Shown: in pieces, positions 5,810 to 11,207 of the stretch
How positions within the stretch are numbered: the first letter of the stretch is position 1
Layout: each line of letters begins with the position of its first letter
NCBI GenBank assembly: GCA_030598645.1
Contig: JAUVPN010000052.1
Coordinates: 1 to 11,207, forward strand
Direction: 5' to 3'
DNA length: 11,207 nucleotides
From: Hyphomicrobium sp.
Lineage (GTDB): Bacteria; Pseudomonadota; Alphaproteobacteria; Rhizobiales; Hyphomicrobiaceae
Translations under genes and position numbers: made by a program
Notes under the pieces: model-generated
What the model saw: the letters and a program-made list of their open reading frames with translations, nothing else
Databases searched by the model: none
What the model was told of the DNA's origin: nothing

Positions 5810-8162
5810 CGTCGGCCAAGAACTGGGCAATCTCCCGACTCTCAGGTTCCAGCTCTTTCAGCAGCTCCGCACGTTCCAAAGCGGACAAGTATTGGCCATC
5901 CCGTAACTCATAACTGGCGAGCAATTGGAGAAGATCGCGGTCGTAAGGGTTGCGTGATAACGCGCCCTTCAAGATATCGATTGCCTCGGTTCGCTTTCCC
6001 GTATCGTGTAGCGCTACGCCCGCGACATAGGCAAGTCGCGGAACGTCTGGTGCTGCATTCGCAGCTTCGGTGAGTTTCGTAAGCGCTTCATCAATTCGCT
6101 TTTGGCGGACAAGCGACAAGCCAAGCGCGTGCATGATTACGGCTGAGTCCAGATTCTTTGCGAGGCCGTCTCGCAGCACCGCTTCGGCGCCAGCCTCATC
6201 TCCCTGCGCCCGGCGGTTCTCCGCCAGGGCGACATAGGCGGGAGCAAACGTCTTATCCAACTCAAGGGCTTTGAGCAGAGCAGCTTCCGCGTCGTCTCGC
6301 TGGCGACGAGCGATATAGAGATTGGCAAGATTGACCAAAGATTCCGGTCTGTCGGCATTAAAGCGCTGGGCCGCAATATATTCATCGATAGCGGTATTGA
6401 ACCGTTTACGGTCCTCAGGTTTGAGTTGCTCTTCGATCTGACCTGCAAGCGCGCGTGCTGCGTCCATGCGGACGAGACGAGCGTCGTCGGCGAGCAAAGG
6501 CGGCAGAAGTGCAAGTCGCACCCGCGGGTCAGCATTGGCAAGTGCGGCTATCGCTGCCATGCGGACGGCTGGATCAGCGTCTTTCAATGCATCGATGACA
6601 ATCGAAATTGACTTCGGTGAAAGAAAGCGGCCCAATCGCGCTATGGCACTCGCACGTGCGATGGCCGGTTGTGACGTATCTTTTGCAACCCGCTTGAGCA
6701 GGATCTGGGCACCAGGCCCACCAATGTCACCCGAGTGCAGCGCCTGCGCATAGCTTTGGAGCCCGAGCTTTGGTGATGGGTACCAACTTTTTACAGCGTC
6801 GGCAGCCCAGGTTGCAGTCTTATCAGTGTGACACTGATTGCAGGCATTGGGTGTACCAAGAATACGCGTCAAATCGGGACGTGGAATGCGAATTGAGTGA
6901 TCGTGTCGGGGGTCGACAATCATGTAGGTCGTTGTTGGCATATGGCAGCTGACGCACTCGGCCCCCTTTGTATCTGCACGGTGGTGGTGATGGGCCGGTG
7001 TGTTGAACTGTTCGGGCGCATGACATTGCGTACAGACGGCGTTGTCTGGTGCGCGCAGCTTTTGCGTATGGGGGTCATGGCAGTCAGAGCATGTGACGCC
7101 GGCGGCATGCATGCGACTTTGTAAGAAGGACCCGTACGTGAATACCTCATCGCGTTGTTGACCATCGGCATGGTAGAGGCCTTGTGCCAAAAGCGCTGGT
7201 CTGAACGCGTCGTGGAACTGCTGTGTTTTCTCATCAGAGAATTGACCCCGTCTGGCATGGCATGCGGCGCAGACCTCAATCTCCTTGCTGGTCTTGCGAA
7301 CTGCGGATCGGCTTGCCGTTCCGACTGAGGACGGGGACCATGTGACGCCCTTTCGTTCATCGAAACTCAATCCAAAGCCTTTGCCCTTCTCTTCCAAGCC
7401 CTGCCACTCATCTTTCTTAGAGGCCCAGGCCAGATGCTGGGAAGCCGGGCCGTGGCAGGCTTCGCAGCCTACATTCATTTCAGACCAGGTGGTGTGGAAG
7501 CTATCAGTTGCGGCATCGTAGTTTTTCTTGAGATTAGTGGAGTGGCAGTACGCGCACTGGTGGTTCCAATTTTGGTCTATGCCTGTCCAATGAAGTGGAT
7601 GGCCGGCCGTCAGCTTCTGGTCGGGGTAGAGATGGAACCAGCGCTGACCGCCTTCTTCCTTCGGCCGCGCATCCCAGGCAACGCCCAACGCCTGCAAACG
7701 GCCATCAGGTAGCGCAATGAGGTACTGCTGAAGGGGGGCAATGCCAAATGTGTAGGGAACCTCGAATTCTGCGATTTGCCCGTCAGGACCGTCGGTTCGG
7801 ACCCAGAACTTTCCGTCCTTCTTGAAGAACACTGTCTCGACATCGTCTTTGGTGAAGGTGCTTCCGTCGAAGGGACCCAGCACCGTCTCGTCCGAAGCCT
7901 TTTGCATGGCTGCCGCATGCTGCGACGTGGTCCATGCGGCATGCTCGCGGGGGTGGCAGTCAACGCAGGCCGACGAGCCAATAAACGTAGGTTCAGCTTG
8001 AGTATGCGGATCAGGGGGCATGCCCTGAACCTCGGCAGAAACGCGTGGCGATGACACGTAAAAGCCGATGAAAATGAAGATAAGCCCGTACGCTGCGCCA
8101 AGCGCGGATGCCACACGTAAAGAGCGATGGGATGTGTTGCTGCTCGCCTTCGTCACCGGCAT
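5790..8162 (-). CDS. Octaheme c-type cytochrome with HEAT and TPR repeats
   Basis: The 790-residue product starts at an ATG with AGGTGG 3 nt upstream. Residues 18-37 form a signal anchor or Sec signal (possible cleavage at VSA-EV, 43). The cytochrome part (60-450) has eight CxxCH haem sites: C66, C203, C233, C298, C358, C377, C403 and C441. Haem attachment puts it on the periplasmic side. The first motif, IGSSACVDCHPREHAAWTTS, is typical of the cytochrome c554-like multihaem family. Several extra histidines (HHHH at 391-394, DPRHDHS at 417-423) could be distal ligands. Two or three HEAT-like repeats follow (about 495-575), then four or more TPR units (about 600-785), probably a docking surface. 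Such proteins are usually annotated only as multihaem TPR proteins, and no substrate is known. It lies 119 bp downstream of a VIT-type transporter in the same direction. Electron transfer is secure; the partner is unknown. Confidence 0.92.
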   Translation of the reverse strand: MPVTKASSNTSHRSLRVASALGAAYGLIFIFIGFYVSSPRVSAEVQGMPPDPHTQAEPTFIGSSACVDCHPREHAAWTTSQHAAAMQKASDETVLGPFDGSTFTKDDVETVFFKKDGKFWVRTDGPDGQIAEFEVPYTFGIAPLQQYLIALPDGRLQALGVAWDARPKEEGGQRWFHLYPDQKLTAGHPLHWTGIDQNWNHQCAYCHSTNLKKNYDAATDSFHTTWSEMNVGCEACHGPASQHLAWASKKDEWQGLEEKGKGFGLSFDERKGVTWSPSSVGTASRSAVRKTSKEIEVCAACHARRGQFSDEKTQQFHDAFRPALLAQGLYHADGQQRDEVFTYGSFLQSRMHAAGVTCSDCHDPHTQKLRAPDNAVCTQCHAPEQFNTPAHHHHRADTKGAECVSCHMPTTTYMIVDPRHDHSIRIPRPDLTRILGTPNACNQCHTDKTATWAADAVKSWYPSPKLGLQSYAQALHSGDIGGPGAQILLKRVAKDTSQPAIARASAIARLGRFLSPKSISIVIDALKDADPAVRMAAIAALANADPRVRLALLPPLLADDARLVRMDAARALAGQIEEQLKPEDRKRFNTAIDEYIAAQRFNADRPESLVNLANLYIARRQRDDAEAALLKALELDKTFAPAYVALAENRRAQGDEAGAEAVLRDGLAKNLDSAVIMHALGLSLVRQKRIDEALTKLTEAANAAPDVPRLAYVAGVALHDTGKRTEAIDILKGALSRNPYDRDLLQLLASYELRDGQYLSALERAELLKELEPESREIAQFLADVKRAQK

Positions 8163-8172
8163 CTACCACCTA

Positions 8173-8197
8173 ATGCTGCATCAGCATCAAATGCAGC
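8173..8197 (-). promoter_or_regulatory. Alternative hairpins just upstream of the cytochrome ribosome-binding site
   Basis: ATGCTG (8173-8178) pairs with CAGCAT (8182-8187), while GCTGCAT (8175-8181) can instead pair with ATGCAGC (8191-8197). The two folds exclude each other and end within 2 bases of the AGGTGG ribosome-binding site (8166-8171, minus strand). They could influence translation of the cytochrome, or act as an operator at the DNA level. Confidence 0.3.
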
Positions 8198-8281
8198 GTG
8201 CGTACCGGCAATGCAAGGTATTCGGCCTCAATTCTTTAACCAGCGCCAGATTGATTGGGCGAATCCGAATATTTCCGAACT

Positions 8282-9001
8282 TTACTTAAGGCCCTTCAGG
8301 AAATAGCCGACTGCAAACGCCATCGCGGCCGCTGTTCCACCGATCGCAAGGGTTTCCAATCCCGATCGCCACCAAGGAGTCAGCGCCCATTTGCTCTTTG
8401 CGGCGCCGATCGCGAAAAACACGACGCCGGTCATAACCATAGAGACTGTGAAGGCAGCCTGCATGTTGAATGCGAAGGGCAGTATGGGGACAGCGCCGCA
8501 AATCATGAAGGCGAGAAACGTAGCAAGACCAGCGAGGAAGGGTGAGGGCTGGTTGAGCGAAAGGCCATATTCGTCCGTCAGCATTAAGTCGACCCAGTTT
8601 TTTTCAACGGCTGTAATCGAGCTTACGACATCTTCAAGGGTTTTCCCATCGAGTCCTTTCCGCTCTAGGAGTTGGCGCACCTCTTCTTTTTCGCCGTCGG
8701 GATCAAGACGAATATGCTTCCGTTCAATCTCGCGGATCCGCTCGAGATCGTCGACAACGGTCTTCGTGCCGCTGTAGTTGCTCGCGGCCATCGAAAAACC
8801 ATCTGCAAGCAGGTTGGCGAGACCCAGGATGAGGATCACATTTGAGGACAGCGCGGCACCCACAACGCCCGCGACAATGGCGAAGGTCGTGATCACCCCG
8901 TCAATTCCGCCGTAGATGAAATCACGAACATAAGAAGGTTTTTGACCTTCAACGAGTCGTGCAGCAATGGCAGCGCGCTCATGACTGTGTTCAAGTTTCA
9001 T
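8282..9001 (-). CDS. VIT/CCC1-family iron or manganese transporter
   Basis: The 239-residue product starts MKLEHSHERAAIAARLVEG. The ATG at 9001 is preferred over a TTG at 9073 because the family usually begins close to the E-H-x-H-E segment. TM1 carries the conserved YGGIDGVITTFAIVAG with its essential Asp. TM2 has LLADGFSMAASNYSGTK, with Asp and Met in the transport path. A cytoplasmic insertion rich in Glu follows (about 85-150, including ERIREIERKH and DPDGEKEEVRQLLERKG), corresponding to the metal-binding domain of plant VIT1. Three more TM segments form the C-terminal half. VIT1/CCC1 proteins move Fe2+ or Mn2+ out of the cytosol with proton exchange; in bacteria this means efflux and metal detoxification. 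The leader contains an 8-bp inverted repeat at 9026-9053. The octaheme cytochrome follows downstream. Family assignment is secure; metal choice is not. Confidence 0.93.
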   Translation of the reverse strand: MKLEHSHERAAIAARLVEGQKPSYVRDFIYGGIDGVITTFAIVAGVVGAALSSNVILILGLANLLADGFSMAASNYSGTKTVVDDLERIREIERKHIRLDPDGEKEEVRQLLERKGLDGKTLEDVVSSITAVEKNWVDLMLTDEYGLSLNQPSPFLAGLATFLAFMICGAVPILPFAFNMQAAFTVSMVMTGVVFFAIGAAKSKWALTPWWRSGLETLAIGGTAAAMAFAVGYFLKGLK

Positions 9002-9025
9002 GATTTTCTGCTCTTGGACGCTGAA

Positions 9026-9053
9026 CCGAGCATCTCGTTCATTCCATGCTCGG
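9026..9053 (-). promoter_or_regulatory. 8-bp inverted repeat in the VIT leader
   Basis: CCGAGCAT (9026-9033) and ATGCTCGG (9046-9053) are perfect complements with a 12-nt spacer, placed 25-52 bases upstream of the VIT start codon. It could be an RNA hairpin in the leader or a repressor operator. It does not match the Fur, Irr or RirA sites I know. Confidence 0.4.
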
Positions 9054-9071
9054 CTACGAGACGCTAGTTTC

Positions 9072-9100
9072 AAATAACGTCAGGTAGCTTGAGGTTGCAA
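9072..9100 (-). promoter_or_regulatory. Candidate VIT promoter
   Basis: On the minus strand, TTGCAA (9100-9095) and TTATTT (9077-9072) are separated by exactly 17 bp, giving a moderate sigma70-like match. Transcription would begin around 9065, so the inverted repeat at 9026-9053 would lie in the transcribed leader. Confidence 0.3.
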
Positions 9101-9131
9101 TTGGCCTTTCCGTAAAGTTGTGCGCCGGCAG

Positions 9132-9164
9132 CCCGGTTCGCGGGAGGCAGGCAGCCCGCCTGCC
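9132..9164. other. GC-rich hairpin cluster in intergenic DNA
   Basis: GGCAGGC (9146-9152) and GCCTGCC (9158-9164) form a perfect 7-bp stem with a 5-nt loop. It is immediately preceded by CCCG/CGGG (9132-9144). No T-run follows on either strand, so it is not a standard terminator. It may be part of a repeat element or a small RNA. Confidence 0.35.
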
Positions 9165-9458
9165 CATGCCAACCGTCACGCCACGTGATCGCGCCGAAGA
9201 CTGAGGCATGACTCGGGAAGGAGATACAACAAAAGGTGGCCTAGAAGCACACACTCCGATCCAAAGTGACCAGCCGTAGCCTGCTAAGCCCGCTAACCGA
9301 TAGCATCCTGTGGATCGGGCTGCGGGTAAGCTTGATCATCATGCTAATGCCTATGATAGAGGAAGCTTGTGCAGGTCACGCTGATTCGCGCTCTAAGGCC
9401 GTCAATGTTCGCCCTTGAACAACACGACTGGTCGCGAGATGAGGGGGAAGAGGCACAA

Positions 9459-9488
9459 ATGATCAGTCGAGTTTGGTGGAGCCGGTAA
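9459..9488 (+). other. Nine-codon ORF (leader-peptide candidate) with tandem Trp codons
   Basis: An ATG at 9459 with AAGAGG 5 nt upstream (9448-9453) opens MISRVWWSR and then stops at TAA, 37 bases before the ATG at 9526. Two complementary pairs surround it: GATCA (9461-9465) with TGATC (9496-9500), and TGGAG (9477-9481) with CTCCA (9491-9495). The layout resembles a translated leader, but the downstream gene has no evident link to tryptophan. Confidence 0.25.
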
Positions 9489-9525
9489 ATCTCCATGATC
9501 TAATTCTCTTGCAATGGGGGCTAGA

Positions 9526-9828
9526 ATGAGCGGGCAGGCAACTAAGAAGCTGAATGAGGCGACTGAAGCCTTCATGAACGATCTTGAGGGCGCGCGTTGG
9601 ACTATGATGCGCATCGCTCAGATCCAAGCTAAGATGTCACAATGCATGGATGAGTGTCTGGCAGAGTTTCGTGATTTGTTTCCGATCCCTGAGAAGCAGC
9701 GGCTGGATCAAGTGGGCCAGCAAGGAAACCAGCAAGGAAACCAATACGAGAATTTGAGTACTCAGATTCAGCAAGACCTGCCTCGGATCATGCAAAACGG
9801 CCCTGGCAATCACTATGACCAAGGATAA
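9526..9828 (+). CDS. Small helical Gln-rich protein (100 residues), unknown function
   Basis: I do not recognise this protein. The ATG at 9526 is preferred because GGGGG lies 5 nt upstream; an ATG at 9514 would add four residues. The product is soluble, without a signal or TM segment. Residues 3-60 look strongly helical and may form a coiled coil, with many Met residues and a C-x3-C pair (QCMDEC, about 39-43). A DLFPIPE turn is followed by a polar Gln/Asn-rich segment (about 61-100) with the exact repeat QQGN-QQGN, encoded by a 12-bp tandem duplication. A rho-independent terminator lies 50 bases after the stop, supporting a single-gene transcript. A cytoplasmic scaffold or partner-binding role is only an inference. 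Confidence 0.65.
   Translation: MSGQATKKLNEATEAFMNDLEGARWTMMRIAQIQAKMSQCMDECLAEFRDLFPIPEKQRLDQVGQQGNQQGNQYENLSTQIQQDLPRIMQNGPGNHYDQG
9718..9741 (+). repeat. 12-bp tandem duplication in the 100-residue gene
   Basis: CAGCAAGGAAAC occurs twice without a gap (9718-9729 and 9730-9741). It encodes QQGN twice in frame. Identical copies suggest a recent slippage event, and the copy number may vary between strains. Confidence 0.8.
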
Positions 9829-10457
9829 TCATGGCCATTAGCTTTGTGGCTTATCGTAGCCCATGAACGAGGTGATGCCGGCATAGTCGCTTGCCGTTTT
9901 TTAGAGAGTCCAAAGCTAGCCGTCGAGGGAGGTTTTTCGACTTCTCCTTGTTGCTGCCTTTTGGGGTGAATCTCTTGCGGATTCGGCCTGCGGTGTGTTG
10001 TGTCATCTCTGCATGCTGGGTGGTTACGTCGCTGGGTTCTGAGTTCGCCAAGTCGTCACAGGGAAGTACGAAGGTGTCCGCGACGCTGACTGGGCTCTAG
10101 GTGCCGTCAAATGGATGTTTCCTGCCACACGCAAATTCTTGAGATCGCGCCGGCTGTGCCCTCGGTTGGCAATTCTTAAGACCGACGTTGCGCAGACGGA
10201 CTTTCTCGCTGAATAGCAAACCCTCAGATTAGAAAGATGATCGCCGCTAACGCGCCGATAGCATGGAATGCGGCCCGCTATTCGTCTGTCATTGACAGCA
10301 ACGCGCCTCAGATATCCATATTGCAGGGAGCAGCCACTAATTGCGGGACGTCCCTTCGGTTAGAGGGAAAGGCTGCGCGTCTCGTGCGTGTGGATCGATG
10401 CTCCGGTAATCATCTGGTGTGACCACAGTGTCAGGTTTGGGTCACGAGCGGATGTGA
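9829..10457. other. Long intergenic gap with no convincing gene
   Basis: After the terminator at 9879-9902 I see no supported gene for about 550 bases. Open stretches on both strands (9891-10100 plus, 9851-10051 minus, 10237-10422 plus) start at TTG or lack a good ribosome-binding site and have unconvincing translations. An imperfect direct repeat, A-A-T-T-C-T-T-(G/A)-A-G-A-(T/C)-C, is found near 10133 and 10171. GTGACC (10419-10424) and GGTCAC (10440-10445) form an inverted repeat just before the membrane-protein gene. The region may be a decayed gene. Confidence 0.45.
9879..9902 (+). terminator. Rho-independent terminator of the 100-residue gene
   Basis: CGGCA (9879-9883) and TGCCG (9892-9896) form the stem with an 8-nt loop, followed directly by six T (9897-9902). 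It lies 50 bases after the stop codon. Confidence 0.65.
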
Positions 10458-11072
10458 ATGAGGTGCGAGACAGAGGATGAGAGTGCAGTGACACTGGAAG
10501 ACCACGCGGTCAGCAGGGCCGAGGCGAAAGTCTTTTTCATATCTGCAATGGCGCTATCAGCAGCGGTGTCCACTTCGGCGTTCTGGTTCGGCGTATACGG
10601 GACGATTTTTTTCGAGAAACTGCTCTATGTTTGGGTCGCAGCCTCCGCGGCACTACTGGCGAGTTTTTTCGTCCCGCGGTTGGACGTGCCGGCGGTTAAG
10701 TTGCCCTGGTGGCGAGGACGCTTTCTGCTTGGGTTGCCCACGGTCTGGCTTGCACTATCGGCTTTTGTCGATATCGAAAGTTACAGACCCGAAAGTCTTG
10801 CCTCATGGGCTCTCTGGTTGGTCGCGCTTACGAGCGCTTTTTTGACGCTGCCCTATCTGCTTTACATTATCATTGTGGCGATCGTTCCCGACATCGATCG
10901 ACTCACGAATCCGAAGCTAAGGGGGGCGCTTCTCGGCATAGTAGCGCTCATGGGAGTGGTCGGTTTTGTTATAGGAAAAAACCACCCTCTTTTTCTGACC
11001 TGTGCGAACTTTAAGATCGGAGGGCACGACATACCGGAGAGCTGTCGCAGGGCCGATGGGGTCGCCTATTAA
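10458..11072 (+). CDS. Five-TM inner-membrane protein with conserved-looking Cys tail
   Basis: The 204-residue product has a short acidic N-terminus and five predicted membrane segments: about 25-47, 52-72, 87-106, 115-143 and 155-173. A C-terminal tail (174-204) carries two cysteines in T-C-A-N-F-K-I-G-G-H-D-I-P-E-S-C, which could form a disulfide on the periplasmic side. I do not recognise a named family, but similar hypothetical membrane proteins with an N-H-P-L-F-L-T-C tail are, to my memory, found in rhizobia. The ATG at 10458 has only a weak GAGCGG upstream. A GTG at 10488, preceded by GAGAG, would remove ten acidic residues and is a fair alternative. A lipid kinase-like gene begins 38 bp downstream, so the two may be co-transcribed. 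Confidence 0.7.
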   Translation: MRCETEDESAVTLEDHAVSRAEAKVFFISAMALSAAVSTSAFWFGVYGTIFFEKLLYVWVAASAALLASFFVPRLDVPAVKLPWWRGRFLLGLPTVWLALSAFVDIESYRPESLASWALWLVALTSAFLTLPYLLYIIIVAIVPDIDRLTNPKLRGALLGIVALMGVVGFVIGKNHPLFLTCANFKIGGHDIPESCRRADGVAY

Positions 11073-11110
11073 GTTCGCTCAAGCAAACCCAAACTCAAGT
11101 GGGTATCAAA

Positions 11111-11207
11111 ATGGCCGAAAAAGCGGCGCGACCGTGTCTGATCCTTCACAAAAAGTCGTGCAACCGGCCAGAGGTCAAGGCGGCGGTCCAGAAGGCCCGA
11201 AATGAAA
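11111..11207 (+). CDS. YegS/BmrU-type lipid kinase, N-terminal part (runs off the window)
   Basis: An ATG at 11111, with AAGTGGG upstream, opens a frame that stays open for 32 codons to the window edge. It starts MAEKAARPCLILHKKSCNRP and continues EVKAAVQKARNE. The pattern (hydrophobic strand L-I-L-x-x-K-S, then N/x-x-x-x-x-A-V helix) matches the N-terminus of the DAGK-catalytic-domain lipid kinases. E. coli YegS begins similarly, with L-L-I-L-N-G-K-S. These cytoplasmic enzymes phosphorylate diacylglycerol-like lipids, and YegS has phosphatidylglycerol kinase activity. The nucleotide-binding GGDGT motif would lie beyond the window. The call depends on 32 residues only. Confidence 0.65.
   Translation, partial: MAEKAARPCLILHKKSCNRPEVKAAVQKARNE

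Larger units (their letters stand above)
9002..9525. other. Divergent intergenic region between the VIT gene and the 100-residue gene
   Basis: It contains the VIT leader inverted repeat, a candidate promoter for VIT, a GC-rich hairpin cluster (9132-9164), an AAGGAG at 9218-9223 with no usable start after it, a doubtful 50-codon GTG ORF at 9266-9418, and a 9-codon ORF at 9459-9488 ahead of the 100-residue gene. No larger gene is supported. Confidence 0.5.

Noticed and set aside
9121..9170. Possible tRNA because of GGTTCG within a stem.
   Set aside because: The surrounding stems do not form a cloverleaf, and the T-arm sequence is not the GTTCRANYC pattern.
9209..9280. AAGGAG at 9218-9223 as a ribosome-binding site.
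   Set aside because: The first downstream start (GTG at 9236) is followed by a stop after two codons, and the nearby ATG at 9209 gives only 23 codons.
9851..10100. Open frames of 66-69 codons on both strands.
   Set aside because: Both begin at TTG without a ribosome-binding site. The plus frame starts inside the terminator hairpin. The translations show no family resemblance.
10237..10422. 61-codon plus-strand ORF starting with ATG.
   Set aside because: It has a weak upstream site and a composition without a hydrophobic core or motif; most likely chance in intergenic DNA.

Overview
The window most resembles a chromosomal stretch from an alphaproteobacterium of the Hyphomicrobiales, close to Bradyrhizobium, Afipia or Rhodopseudomonas. 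This rests on the moderately GC-rich coding style, an N-terminus typical of the MBL-fold persulfide dioxygenases of that group, small exported Cys proteins, and two intergenic inverted-repeat elements whose chance translations (VRFGSKADI, SAKCQKRTL) are familiar from rhizobial genomes. That assignment is from memory and was not tested by a search. No integrase, transposase, CRISPR array, tRNA or rRNA was recognised.

Layout. (1) Bases 1-2205 lie mostly on the minus strand: the first 35 codons of a persulfide dioxygenase-like MBL protein, a 213-residue polytopic membrane protein, and a 169-residue exported protein with a very basic linker and a twin CX3C tail. (2) Bases 2312-5062, plus strand, are a two-gene unit: an exported metal-dependent amidohydrolase followed 57 bp later by an OprB-type outer-membrane porin. 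(3) Bases 5063-5809 hold an AT-rich promoter region, a 50-residue exported Cys-pair peptide, terminator hairpins and a possible 32-residue ORF. (4) Bases 5790-9001, minus strand, are a VIT/CCC1-type iron or manganese transporter followed downstream by a 790-residue octaheme c-type cytochrome with HEAT and TPR repeats. (5) Bases 9526-11207, plus strand, are a 100-residue helical Gln-rich protein, a long gap, a five-TM membrane protein, and the first 32 codons of a YegS/BmrU-type lipid kinase.

How the genes may work together. The amidohydrolase and porin fit uptake across the outer membrane followed by periplasmic hydrolysis of a small amide or peptide-like substrate. The transporter and octaheme cytochrome sit in one orientation 119 bp apart, suggesting a link between iron handling and periplasmic electron transfer. 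The remaining genes look like independent envelope or stress genes. The least ordinary items are the octaheme-HEAT-TPR cytochrome beside an iron transporter, an 8-bp inverted repeat in the transporter leader, the histone-H1-like secreted Cys protein, and several very small ORFs with good ribosome-binding sites. No clearly new multi-gene system is demonstrated.
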